A DNA stretch of 64,000 nucleotides. Source: Argentina anserina. Taxonomy: Eukaryota; Streptophyta; Magnoliopsida; Rosales; Rosaceae. The notes beneath the pieces are model-generated. The model saw only the letters and a program-made list of their open reading frames with translations, searched no databases and was not told where the DNA came from. The DNA is taken from NCBI RefSeq assembly GCF_933775445.1, contig NC_065876.1, positions 4,588,001 to 4,652,000 on the forward strand. The letters run 5' to 3'. Positions 35,166 through 46,316 of this stretch are shown piece by piece. The first letter of the stretch is position 1. Each line of letters begins with the position of its first letter. The position numbers were made by a program, and so were the translations under genes.

Positions 35166-36195
35166 GACCGCCACCAATCATCACCAAATTTCACCACCAC
35201 AACCTAAACAACATTTCCAACAACTTCCTAGTTGACACCAAGGTCTAAATCTGAGCCTAAACAGTCCAAACAACGAAGAACAAATTCGGCACTATTCACA
35301 AAACCTAGAAAATTGAAATTTTGATTCGGGTACTTACACTTCGATTTGGCTCGATTCCTTTTGTGGGAATGTTGATGGGACTGAGACAAGCAAAACCCCC
35401 AAAGAATCTCGAACCATGGTGGCCGGAGGAGGCGGCGCCGCCATAGCAGTAACTTCCGGCGGTTGCTACGCCGTGTGTGATTGTCGCCGGAGTGCAAGGC
35501 GTAGCCCAAAAGATGGAGATCGTCGAGCCCGTCAGTTTGATAGGTGGCACGACACGAGGCGACGTCGAATGGTGGAGAAATCGGCCTGAGAAGGTTTTTG
35601 GGTCGGGTGAACAGTACCCGAGCTCGGTGAACAGCACCCGAGCTGATTTTTAGTAAAAATCTGATTTTCTGATTTTTCCTTCCTTTTATACTATTTCCAA
35701 AATCGGAAACGAACTTCCGACGTTAATAACTTTCGCGTCCGACGTCCGATTCGAACGCATGATGTGTCCACGAATTCGTATCGATGTGCTCTACGACTTT
35801 CGTGAAGGAAGTTTTCGCAACCGAGCGACGGAATAAAAGTCGATCTATACGTTGCGGTAACGTTACGTTTTCTAATTAAACGATCCGAGAACGTTTCCGT
35901 TTTCGTTTCGAAATGTCGCAAACCTCCAATTGTCGCCTTGAATTAGTTTCACAAGTTTAACACTTTAAAAATACTCGACATTTAGTTTCTAAAAATTCGG
36001 GTTATTACATCGTATGAGTAAAATAAAACAAAATATATCTTGCATATCAACGTAACCATCAAAGTACGACTCAACAAATATAAATGCACTCATGAGAAAT
36101 TGGGCAACCCTTCTGTTACCCAGATACATCTATAATACGGGTACTAATGAGCGCTGGTACACCTCTGTTACCCCTCACGTAGTACACCGCCGACG

Positions 36196-36326
36196 TTGAG
36201 CAACCTCCTCGCTACCCAACTCCCGACATAGGGTAACCTCCTCGCTACCCAATGTCTGACATCGGGCAACCTCCACGCTACCCAATGTCTGACATCGGGC
36301 AACCTCCTCGCTACCCGATGTCCGGC
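36196..36326 (+). repeat. About 34-bp tandem repeats in the outer element
   Basis: Four units built on GGGCAACCTCCTCGCTACCC followed by an ATGTCTGACATC-type spacer. The inner element has one or two such units at the same place (about 33895-33930), so copy number differs between family members. Confidence 0.85.
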
Positions 36327-38587
36327 AGACAGACTAGAGCTCTAACTGTATCGAAACTTTCGCCCGACCAAATGCTAGGTTCCAACATGCCACACACGTC
36401 CGAAGACTGGTCCGAAGATAAACAAGTACAAAAATCTACTCATTGTTGTACAAATTGCATCACACGCTCGATATATAATTCTCATCACCACTGTGATCAT
36501 AACTCACAAACGAAATCCTAACAGTAAATAATATAACAAACTATATATACATGTACCTATTTACCATTTATACATTATATATATAATCCACTTTATTATA
36601 TACGTGTTATATTTCTTAAACACGTCCGAAGACAAAACGATTTAAGAATGCTCAACGTTAAAACCACGTACAATAATCTACTCATTATTGTACAAACTAA
36701 AATCACATGCTCAATGTTTAATTCTCATCACCGAAATGACAAATTCAAATGAATTCATAACAGTATATAATATAGCAAACTATATATATATGTACTTATT
36801 ACCATTTATACAATATATATGTAATCCACTATATTGTATACACGTCGTAATTCAATATTAAAACTCTTGCAAATTCTTGAATCACCGCAAGGGTAGATTC
36901 ATAAATAAGTGAGATTTTACTCACGTTATCGACTCGAGCGTAATTCCACAATTTCCGAAGATAATTCATTTCCTTGATTTATCGATCACCTTGAAAAGAT
37001 AAGAAAAGAATTTAGAAACGTTTCGTAAACCTTTAAATGCCGTAACAGTAATAATATGTTACTGTTCAACAATTTCTGGTTTTATGAATTACTGTTCACT
37101 GAGTACTATTCACTGTGTAATGTTCACTATTCATGTATTACTGTACAAATACTCATCCAGTACGTATTATGTACGTGTATATACTGTTTATATATTTCTG
37201 TACTTATAAATACTATTCAAATATACATTATGTCTCAGTAAATATTAATTACTGATTTACCATTCTGAAATTACTTTTTACATTTACTGAAAGTAATTTA
37301 TATTTACATTTACCGTACGTAAATAAATTTTACAATTAATGTACGTAAATCACATTTTTACATTCACCGTCAGTAAAAATAAATTACAAATTTACCCTTC
37401 GAGAACACTGTTCACGCGCCGCCGCACGTGGCGGCGCGTGGGATGCACGCGCCACCTCCGGCAGGCCGCGCGTGGGGCACACGCGCCGACGCTAACCACA
37501 ACGCATGTCACGACACCGCCGTCCCCAAAACCTCTGTTTTCCTTCCCTCTTCCTTCCCACGGCCTCACGCCGTGCCTAGCCACCTCCACACGCCCACACG
37601 CGCCGCCTAAGGCGGCGGCATCTCCCCCAAAATCCTCCTCCTCCGATCTCCTCCAACACGAATCAACAACCACAAAAATCACACCCAAACATCACAACCA
37701 CCTAATTAAGCTAACCCTCACCTCAATTCGACGATGGAGAGCTCACCTTGAGCACGGTGGTGGCGAGGAGGATCGGCGATGCGACTTGCAGAGACTATGG
37801 CGACGTCGGGGGTCCTCACGGAGGCGAAGCACGAGCTGGCAGGCTGGAGGGTGGCTGCATAGGTCCTTGCGACGTCGAAGGACTGGGCGGTGCACGTCAC
37901 GGCGGCCTAGGGAGGCAGATCGCACGGAGGCGATTTTCTGAGGTGAGGGAGAGAGTTTTCGGGGGAAAGAAGAGAGGGAGGCGGAGAGAGTGAGGAGAGA
38001 GAGAGAGTTTCCAATTTTGGAAACCCTAACTGCTAAAAATCTCTTTATATACTAGTTTCCAAAATCGGAAACTAACTTCCGACGTTAATAACTTCTACGT
38101 CCGACATCCGATTAGAACGCGTCACATACTCACGAACTTGTATCGACGAGCTCTACAACTTTCGTGAAGAAAGTTTTCACAACCGAGCGACGGAATAAAA
38201 GTCGACATATAATTGCGGAAACGTAACGTTTTTTTAATTAAACGTTCCGTGAACGTTTCCGTTTAACGTTTCATAACGTCGCAACCAATCACATTCATTC
38301 TAAATAAAATTCGCAATTTATAAAATTCAAATCCACTAAATATTGTTTGAAATTTAGGGTTATTACAAGAATTGTGGCTGCCTAGTATACACTGAAACTG
38401 ATATAAAACAGTGGTCAAAAAGAAATCATGATGCAACATGGAATGCTACAAGAAACCTAATCTCATATCCATAAATCTAGCAACAGAGGATTATACACAA
38501 TCTCACTGTCACCAAATCACCTCAATAGATTTAGTACCATACTTATCACCATGCTTCAATACTCCCCCTCAAGCTGGATCTAGGAGA

Positions 38588-40442
38588 TTATGAGATCCAA
38601 GCTTGCCAAGAATAAGTTGAAACTGAGCAGAAGGAAGAGATTTGGTGGGATTTGGTGAAAATATCAGCAAGTTGGTCTGCACTGCGAGTATACTTGGTTA
38701 CAATGATTTGAGCTTGCACTTGGTTTCTCACATAATAGCAATCGACCTCAATGTGTTTAGTACGCTCATGCAACACAGGATTAGAGGCAATATGCATAGC
38801 AGTTTGATTGTCACGGTGTAAAGAAATAGGTACCTGACTATGAAATCCTAGATTAGCTAGGAGACTTTTAAGCCAAATTAATTTGCAGGTTGCAGATGCC
38901 ATAGCCCTGTACTCGGCCTCTGCACCGGATCTTGCCGCAACACTTTGCTTCTTGCTTCTCCATGTCACCAAATTACCACCAACCAAGGTACAGAAACCAA
39001 TCATACTTTTTTGATCAAGAGAGTTCCTTGCCCAATCCGCATCAGTAAATCCAACAATATCAGTGTGACCATTGCTGCGAAAAACAAGACCTCTACCAAT
39101 TGAACCATTTAAGTACCTCAAAATTCGTTTGACAACACTCAAATGGAATGAGGTATGAGCATGCATAAATTGGCTAACAACACTGACTGCATATGATATG
39201 TCAGGTCTAGTAATTGTTAGATAAATCAGTTTACCTACCAACCTTTGATAATAATTTTGATTTGAGAGAAGTTCACCATCAATATCAATCTAAAATTTTC
39301 TGCCAAGAGGAGTGCGTGCAGGCTTGCAATCAAGAACTCTAGTCTTTGCAAGAAGGTCTAATATGTATTTTCTTTGATTGAGAAATAAACCATTATGTGG
39401 AGCAGCAATTTCAATCCCAAGAAAATATTTTAGTTGTCCAAGATCCTTCATTGCAAATCTAGCTTGAAGAGATTTTTTTAGTGCCATAATCTCATCAGTA
39501 TGATCACCAGTAATAATCAAATCATCCACATAGATTAAAACTACAAGTTTTCCATGATTACCATTTCTCACAAATAGTAATGAATCAGCATTGCTCCTGC
39601 AAAAACCAACTTCTTCAAGAACTGAGCTCAACTTGGCATTCCAGGCTCTAGGAGATTGTTTCAGGCCATAAATGGCCTTGTGCAGTCTGCAAACAAGATC
39701 ACGATCTGCAGCTTGAGGATGAACTGGTGGAAGTTTCATATACACTTCTTCTTGTAATTCACCTTGCAAGAAGGCATTCTTTACATCCATCTGATGTAAA
39801 GACCATTTTTATTCACTGCAACAGAAAGCAACACTCTTACAGTGTTCATCTTGTCATTGGAGCAAATGTTTCTTTGTAATCAACTCCATAAGTCTGTGTA
39901 AAGCCTCTGGCTACAAGTGTAGCCTTGTGTCTCTCAAGAGTACCATCAACATGAAGCTTGTTTTTGAATATTCATCTACTTTCAACAACCTTTTTTCCTT
40001 TAGGTAACTTGACAATGCTCCAAGTTTTGTTATCCTCAAGAGCACGCAGCTCAGCTTCCATGGCTTGCCTCCAATTTTCATACAAATTTGCATCTTCAAA
40101 GGTCTGAGGCTCATGCAGACCATCAATAGTGCTAAGATATGCTTTATAACTAGAAGACAACTTTTCATAGCTTACAAAATCTTGAATTGGATACCTGGAT
40201 GTGTAAGCAACATAGTCTTTGTGTCTTGCAAGAGGATGCCTAGCTCGAGCAGGATTCCTTCTTGGTTGAACTGGATGTGTGGGCTGAGTAGGTTCATCAT
40301 GACTAATAATTACTTCCTGACTCACTTGCACTTCTGGTTCATGAAATTCAGCATATATAGGATCAGCAGTATTAGAAATAGTTTCAACAATTTCATGATC
40401 ACTGGAATATGTGCCTCTTGATGTAGGTTCTGCATAATCCAC
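38588..40442 (-). pseudogene. Copia pol remnant: reverse transcriptase and RNase H
   Basis: Read on the minus strand: a linker (40442-39911, with PRRNPARARHPLARHKDYV), the reverse transcriptase core (39790-39290, [17 protein letters not shown] and the catalytic YVDDLIITG), then the C-terminal RT/RNase H part (39241-38588, VGKLIYLTITRPDISYAVS, FTDADWARNSLDQKSM, EAEYRAMA and DQLADIFTK). Stop codons and frame changes separate the pieces, near 39840-39910 and 39245-39290, so this is a decayed polyprotein although the YVDD motif survives. Confidence 0.9.
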
Positions 40443-40643
40443 ACTTTCAATGCTTACAAATGGCTGAGGAAATAAATCATCATAAAACTCCCCCTGTCCA
40501 CTAGCACCAAGCTTTTCACATAAATAATTTGATGATTAATCAAACTTAACATCTCTAGAAACTATCATTTTCTTGGAAGTAGGGTTGTAGCATCAATACC
40601 CTTTTTGAGTGCTAGAGTATCCCGGAAATAAACATTTAACAGC

Positions 40644-41960
40644 TCAATGATCAAGCTTGTCTCTCTGTTTGGACTGAATGTGGACATAACACACACAACC
40701 AAAAATTTTCAAATGTGACAGATCAATTTTTCTGCCTTTCAGAACTTCCAAGGGTGATTTAGAATTCAAAACTCTATTTGGAAGTCGATTTATGAGATAT
40801 GCATCTGTTAGAACAGCTTGAGACCAATATCTTTTTGGAACATTGGCATGAAACATCAAGGCTCTGATTTGTTCTAGCAGATCTCTATTCTTTCTCTCAG
40901 CAATTCCATTTTGCTGAGGTGTACCAACACAACTTGTCTGATGAACTATACCATTTAAGTTCATAAAATGAGACATTTTATTGGACATGTATTCTGAGCC
41001 ATTATCATATCTGAGGATTTTAATTTTTGATGAGAACTGAGTGTGAACAAATTCATTGAAATTCTTAAAGACATTAAAAACTCCACTCTTGTGTTTCAAG
41101 AGATAAACCCATGTAATCCTTGTAAAATCATCAACAAAGGTTACAAAATACTTAAATCCATCAAATGAGGCTAAGACAAGTCCCCAAATATCATAGTGGA
41201 TGATTTCAAACGGATTACAAGCCCTGGAAATAAAAGAATTAAAAGGTAATCTAGAAAACTTAGACAGATTGCAGACTTCACAATGCTTTATTTCTTGATT
41301 GGAGTTGGGAAACAAAATAGACATAAATTTTTCAAAAGGATGGGCTAAACGTTGATGCCAAAGGAGGTGGTCTGCAACACTGCATGAACTAGCTTGAAAT
41401 GCAAAAAACTTCTTAGACACATAGTACAACCCATTTAGATAAAACCCTTCACCAATCTTCTTCTTGGTGATGATATCCTGAAAGACAACATTGTAGGGTG
41501 AAAAAGTGACTAAGCAGTGCAAGGTTCTTATGATTTTTCCCACAAACATCAATTGAAAATGGAAAGGATGAGACATAAAGGGCATCTGAACTGATATGGT
41601 TAGAGAAAAATGAATTTTACCCTTCCACAAAACTGCTGCACCTTTTCCATTAGCTGTAGGATTGGTGGTGAAGTCAAATGGGCAGTCAGATGGAGGAGAT
41701 GAAGTTTCAGTAGCAGCAAGATTTTCTTTGTGAGGACTATTCCATCCTTTCTGATTTTTCTTGCTTTCTCTTTCTTTTATGAACTTGACATTTAGTTCTG
41801 GATGCAAGATCCAACAAATGTCTCTAACATGGTTAGTGGCATAGTGTGTGCATTTTAAATTTGCACGCTTACCTTTGTAAGGCCTCATTTCAGAAGTTTT
41901 ATGAATAGCTGCATAAGCTCTCGAGTGTGCAGTATTGGAGTAGACATCTGAACTCATCAC
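40644..41960 (-). pseudogene. Copia gag/protease end and integrase remnant
   Basis: 438 open codons. Near the start is a zinc-knuckle relic (CTHYATNHVRDICW, in which the second Cys of the CCHC motif has become Tyr). The integrase follows: an HHCC-like region (LLWHQRLAHP, then CEVCNLSKF) and a catalytic core with D in HYDIWGLV, D in FVDDFTRITWV and E in GTPQQNGIAERKNRDLLE. A protease with DSG is not evident, so part of the region between gag and integrase is probably lost. Family order gag-protease-integrase-RT defines Copia. Confidence 0.88.
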
Positions 41961-41966
41961 CTTCCT

Positions 41967-42690
41967 TCAAAGCTCTTCTCTTTGCAGAGTAGCACACACA
42001 TTTAATGAAGGTAAATCAGCATTCATGAGAATGTGACTTCTCAGATCTTCAAAGTCTGAATTGAGATTGACCAAGAGTTGAAAAAATTTGTCCTTTTCAG
42101 CCCTTTTAGCCAAAGTGACAAAATCGGTGGTATGTGGACGATATAGTTCTAGTTCATTCCACATAGCAGTGAGGCTGCCAAGGTACTGCACAAAAGAAAC
42201 ATCTTCTTGCTGCAAGTTGGAAATGTCCTTCTTGAGTTGAAAAACTCTTACTGAATTGTTTTGATGGTCATACAACTCCTTGACATTATCCCATATATCC
42301 TTGGCCGATCCATAATAATTGAAAAATCTGAGCCAGCCTTGGCTCCATAGAGTTCAGCAACCATGACTGCACCTGCTGGTCCTTGCTCACCCATGTATCA
42401 AAACCATTTGTACCAACTTCTGGCATTGGCATATTGCCATTAACAAAGCCAAGCCTAGATCTGCCACCAATAGCTAAAGTGACAGCTCTAGACTAATTAA
42501 GATAGTTATGCTCAGACAAAAGAATTGAGCATAACCTAAGGTTGTGATTTGAATATGCATCTAAAACACTAATTATATTGGAGTTAGTGTTTCCAGAGGA
42601 TGCAAAAGGATTCTCATCAACAAAAGAGCTACTTCCAAACATTTTAAAAACTGAGAAAAAAAATGAACAATCACACAAGAGAGCAAAATT
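41967..42690 (-). pseudogene. Copia gag remnant
   Basis: Starts MFGSSSFVDENPFASSG near 42636 and is cut by in-frame stops just after SEHNYLN. The frame continues with recognisable gag sequence, including VFQLKKDISNLQQEDVSFVQ (42275-41967), which is typical of UBN2/retrotran_gag proteins. Several breaks make it non-functional. Confidence 0.85.
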
Positions 42691-42731
42691 AGAGGAAAGA
42701 TAAGCAGAAGCAGGATACTAAAGTTCCTGAT

Positions 42732-42741
42732 CTGATACCAT
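42732..42741 (-). other. Copia primer binding site (tRNA-Met type)
   Basis: The minus strand reads TGGTATCAGA directly after the end of the 5' LTR (TTTTCTACA), the standard initiator tRNA-Met complement. Confidence 0.88.
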
Positions 42742-42954
42742 GTAGAAAATTATAGCAAAGATGGAGCAATTTTCTCTTGATTGTATTGATTGTATGTTTT
42801 GAACTTATAAGTGTGGGAATTTATATAAAGAGAAAAGAGAATTGTGGCTGCGTAATATACACTGAAACTGATATAAAACAGTGGATAAAGAGAAACCACG
42901 TGCAACATGTAATGCTGCAAGCAACCTAATCTCATATCCATAAATCTAACAACA

Positions 42955-44128
42955 GAACGTCTCTAACATCGTTAGTTTGCCCTGAAAAGTATTCCCCCCC
43001 CCCCCCCCCACAAAATTACACCTGTTTATCCTCTTCTGCCCCAATAGAAGCCCAACCACACCGATCTAATACATCGTCTTATATTTATATATATATATAT
43101 ATATATATAATATTTTTTGTGAAATTGTATATGGCCTCTGACAACCCCCGCCGCTAGGAGCCAGAAGTATGGGTTCTAACCTGGCGGAGGAACTCGAGCT
43201 CGGCACATATGTGATTTCACTCCTGAATTTATCTTTCAACGGATCTGTTTGATCCATAAACTTGGTGTCCGATGGTTGTGGTGGATTGTGGAGTTCAGAC
43301 CAGTTTAGTGTGTTTTATTATTTTGGTGGATTGTCCCTGAGGTTTATAGGGTAATAAATATGGGAAGGTTTCGTTGTCATCAATATTTGGTTCATGGGAG
43401 AGAGAAAGGCCACGGAGAAAGAAGAGAGAAGGATTGTGGGTGGCCTGGGTGCTTCCCTCACCAAATATTGAAAAGACTTAATTACCTTTTTAATTTCCTT
43501 ATTTAACGACGTTAATCACTGTACCAAAATAAATGTTTTAAGACATGGTGCACTAAAATTAATAGTGATCCATTGTTCATGTATACATACTATAATTCTA
43601 TTGAGATGATATCATCTGTATTTTTGCATATAATCTGGAAGAACTTTGGGATACATTTATTCAAACGATCAAGTATAATTAGTTGGGGAGGTTGTGTGAC
43701 CTTTATCAAACCCTGTCATTGTTTTGATATTAGATCAAGGCAATTAGGCAGAATAGGTAGTAGATTATCAAGGCAATTAGGCAATGAATTATCATCAGTG
43801 AAGTAGGCATCCCAAACTAATAAAAGAGTTCCAACACACACTTGATTACTGATAGATATAGCTCATCTTACAGTAATATGAAGTGGTCACAAAGGCCTCG
43901 GAAGTCTTGGAAATTAAATCATACATGATTGACTTTAACCCGTAGAAAGAAGTCAAAGCAAAGACCGAAAGTAGAACACGAGAGCAGAGACCGAAGAAGT
44001 GGATGTCCTCCTCTGCTTTCTTTAATAAGCTTCCTGCTCTCCCTTGCACAAATAGCCACAATTTTTTTTCAATAAAACAGTTTAAAGCAACAACACAATA
44101 GTAAACATCAATCTCAAAAGACGCAGAC

Positions 44129-44161
<33 letters not shown>

Positions 44162-44332
44162 AACAGATATATCCTAATTTCTTCTCTTTGTAATCTGCAA
44201 TATGTCTTCCAATATTTCCAGGATAACTGATCTAATTATCTAAACCACAAGAATAAAGACTGTAAATCCAATCAAACATGAGGACCGGAATTGCAATTGA
44301 TACTGATAAGATGTGTTATCAAATTGGTAGTA
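42955..44332. other. Spacer with homopolymers, no supported gene
   Basis: Contains a C16 run (42994-43009), an (AT)n run (43087-43108) and a C30 run (44130-44159). The 3' UTR of the HVA22 gene should lie in the right part. Open frames are short and unrecognised. Confidence 0.55.
44130..44159. repeat. Run of 30 C
   Basis: An uninterrupted C30 homopolymer about 170 bp downstream of the HVA22 stop codon. Its true length may be uncertain because such runs are hard to sequence. Confidence 0.85.
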
Positions 44333-45092
44333 TCAGGCGAGTGAAGTGGAACTCACATTCTTGGGGGTCATGAACTGCACAAACTTGTTCTTGCCTTTGC
44401 CAGTTGGTGACTTGCTGGATGAATCATGATGGTCCTTGCCTTGATACCTGAGGATTTGCTCCCTCACATATCTCTCATACAAGAAAGCTGCTCCTTTGAA
44501 TTGTGGTAGAACCAACCATGCCACGAACACAAGCTTCACCTCATACCAAATTGGTAACCTACAATCCCACCACCAACAAAATCAAACCACCAAACCAATT
44601 AAAGTTTAGAACTTTATGATGTATCTTGAATTTTTTCTTACCATTCTAAGGCGGGTTGGATAACCATCTCCAGGAGAGTGAGAAAAGAGTAAATAATCCA
44701 ATAAGCAAGCCACTGCTCATCATCTAGTTTTGATGTGCTCTCTATGGCCATCACCGATGCATATCTATAATCAAATTCCCAAAACAAACAAAATCACAAG
44801 TTCATTTCCCAACTTAATTTTCAATAAGTCAATTAAAAGATGAAAGCCTTAGAAGACAAAATAAGAAGAGAAATAAACTTGTCTCAAGATTGATGAAGTG
44901 GGATTGCTTACAAGGGGTAGAGCAGCTGCAACACAGGCCTGTAAGAATTGAAAACAAATCGAGGAATTAGAAGATAAACCCAGAAAGAAACCAAAAATTA
45001 CACAGCTAAGACAATCAAAAGGTGGGTTTTAACACAACGACATACCCAGCAAGAGAGTGAAGTTGAGTAAGGAAAGTCCAGCCTTTTCCCAT
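44333..45092 (-). CDS. HVA22: HVA22-like protein (TB2/DP1/HVA22 family)
   Basis: Four exons: 45092-45046, 44938-44912, 44764-44642 and 44558-44333 (423 nt, 140 residues). Reads MGKGWTFLTQLHSLAG, then PVLQLLYPLYASVMAIES, DDEQWLAYWIIYSF and LPIWYEVKLVFVAWLVLPQF, the hallmark TB2/DP1/HVA22 core with hydrophobic hairpins. Family knowledge: these reticulon-like ER membrane proteins shape tubules and restrain vesicle traffic; barley HVA22 is induced by ABA and stress. The protein fits the short HVA22e-type. The 3' end is unsure: AAGAAT is followed by GTGAGT, a perfect donor, so the last residues (VSSTSLA) could be replaced by a further exon that I could not place. The ACGT-rich upstream region supports ABA regulation. 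Confidence 0.85.
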
Positions 45093-45243
45093 TGTTCTTT
45101 GCGTGTATTCTATGTGGGTTCAAACTTGAAGCAAGTAAAACACCAAGCAACTAACAGAAGCCAACACTCGAAGAGAGACTGAGATTGGTTGTAGAAAGTA
45201 GAAACCGTTGTGGAAGGGTGATGGGAGCAAGGTTTAAGCCGCC

Positions 45244-45251
45244 GATTTATA
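45244..45251 (-). promoter_or_regulatory. TATA box of the HVA22 gene
   Basis: The minus strand reads TATAAATC, about 150-160 bp upstream of the ATG at 45092. Confidence 0.55.
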
Positions 45252-45269
45252 CATACAGAGAGGAAGGGA

Positions 45270-45469
45270 CACGTGGCGAGAGATGAGCAGGGGTATAGGA
45301 TCCTGGCAAGGACGTGTCGAGGTGGACTTAGGACCGGCCCACTATTCACGTGCCTTCTTAGAGGGCCTTGGGCTTCGCCATTTCAAAAAATGACGCAAAT
45401 GGCTTTGTGCTTTGCTCTGGACACAAGCCACGTGGTCATGTGTGATGTCAGAGGTCGGTGACACGTGCC
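45270..45469 (-). promoter_or_regulatory. Cluster of ACGT-core (ABRE/G-box) motifs upstream of HVA22
   Basis: Within 200 bp lie CACGTGGC (45270-45277), GACGTGTC (45311-45318), CACGTGCC (45347-45354), CCACGTGG (45428-45435) and CACGTGCC (45462-45469). ACGTGGC-type elements bind ABF/AREB bZIP factors, and HVA22 promoters are classic ABA-response complexes. The set begins about 20 bp beyond the TATA box. Confidence 0.75.
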
Positions 45470-46316
45470 GGACGATGAGGGTTCCAGTCCCGCTAGGACA
45501 GATGGGGACACATTTTTCTTTGTATGAGGTCGGCAGGGGATGGATTATTCTTAGTGTGTAATGATTAATCTTAAGATTCATAGTTAGGGATTCTTAATGC
45601 TTCATTAAGTTTTGAGATCCTATCATGGGCTGCATCTTTAAGCCTCACTAATTCCTTTGATATCTCATACAACATTATTTTCGACCGGAGAGAAATGAGA
45701 ATCAAGAAATGACTTCTAATGAGACATTTGAAGAGTGTATGTTTTAAATGAACGGTTGAATTAGTGTTTCATGCACAAATATTTAATTTCAAGCATCCGA
45801 CAATCCCTTGAATCTAACCCCTTGTTGTTTAAGATTGTGACGTAATTCTAACGTCGTTGTTTTTGTTGTTCAGTACTTTTCTATGTAGCTGCCGTATAAG
45901 ACTAAGTGACTAACGTCATCATAATAAGAAGATTACCAATTACTCAATTATTGGGTTTATGAACTCAAACACCGATATGGACACTGAAAACCCTAATCAA
46001 AACTCCAGCCTGGCGAATTCCAATGCAACCTTAATTTACTTCGGAAGCCATGGTCCAGTTTGGTACAACATCATTTATATATATAAAAAATCAGTTTTTA
46101 GTTCAATTTTTAAAATTTATAGTGTTTGGTAGTTTCAAAAAATAAGTTTTTTTATAGAATTTATAGGTTACTCACAACAACTTTTAGAAGCAACCTAGAA
46201 GCTGTTTTTACTCAAAACTCAATAAATGTTAATATTTTTTTTATAAATTCTCAGATAACACTCTTATTTATAATCATTCTCAATATTTTAAAATAAAATC
46301 ATTGTTTAAGGAGAAA
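45470..46316. other. Intergenic, with a possible half MITE at 46051-46316
   Basis: No gene. From about 46051 the DNA is AT-rich and carries GTTTGGTA motifs (46058 and 46126), the style of a miniature inverted-repeat element. A similar inverted piece is seen at about 52860-53060 beyond the retrotransposon remnant. Confidence 0.4.

Larger units (their letters stand above)
33293..36009. mobile_element. Inner LTR-like insert of the same family, 2717 bp
   Basis: It begins TGTAATGACCCC and ends GGGTTATTACA, so the ends are inverted copies of each other. The 5-bp duplication TCGTA flanks it (33288-33292 and 36010-36014). The sequence is collinear with the outer element: the first 370 bp match 32882-33292, the ATATATGTAC-rich part matches 36470-36890, and the last 330 bp match 38047-38367, including the phrase CGACGGAATAAAAGTCGA. 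No protein domain is present. I read it as a second solo LTR that inserted into the first. Confidence 0.82.
32882..38367. mobile_element. Outer LTR-like insert (probable solo LTR) inside the Copia 3' LTR
   Basis: It starts TGTATCGACCC and ends GGGTTATTACA, and has TG..CA ends with near-inverted termini. Matching 5-bp target duplications AGAAT flank it (32877-32881 and 38368-38372), and outside them the Copia LTR resumes. Its own sequence is 32882-33292 plus 36015-38367, about 2.76 kb, because a related element sits inside it. It shows no reverse transcriptase, primer site or internal LTR pair, so a solo LTR of a large LTR retrotransposon is the best reading. It is AT-rich except for a GC-rich block at about 37410-37980. 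Confidence 0.8.
32779..42954 (-). mobile_element. Decayed Copia LTR retrotransposon with a split 3' LTR
   Basis: The right LTR is 42742-42954 (213 bp). The left LTR is 32779-32881 continued at 38373-38485, interrupted by the element listed next. The halves align with the right LTR through phrases such as GTATTGATTGTATGTTTTGA and CTGATATAAAACAGTGG, with roughly a dozen differences. The tRNA-Met primer site TGGTATCAGA reads on the minus strand at 42741-42732 beside the 5' LTR. A polypurine tract reads CTTGAGGGGGAGT on the minus strand at 38573-38561. Gag, integrase, reverse transcriptase and RNase H fragments lie between in Copia order. Stops and frame changes mean it cannot make a full polyprotein. 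I found no matching target duplication at the ends. Confidence 0.9.

Noticed and set aside
37339..37993. 200-codon and antisense frames as genes
   Set aside because: They lie in a GC-rich block of an LTR-like element; composition is Arg/Pro/Ala-biased without any domain.
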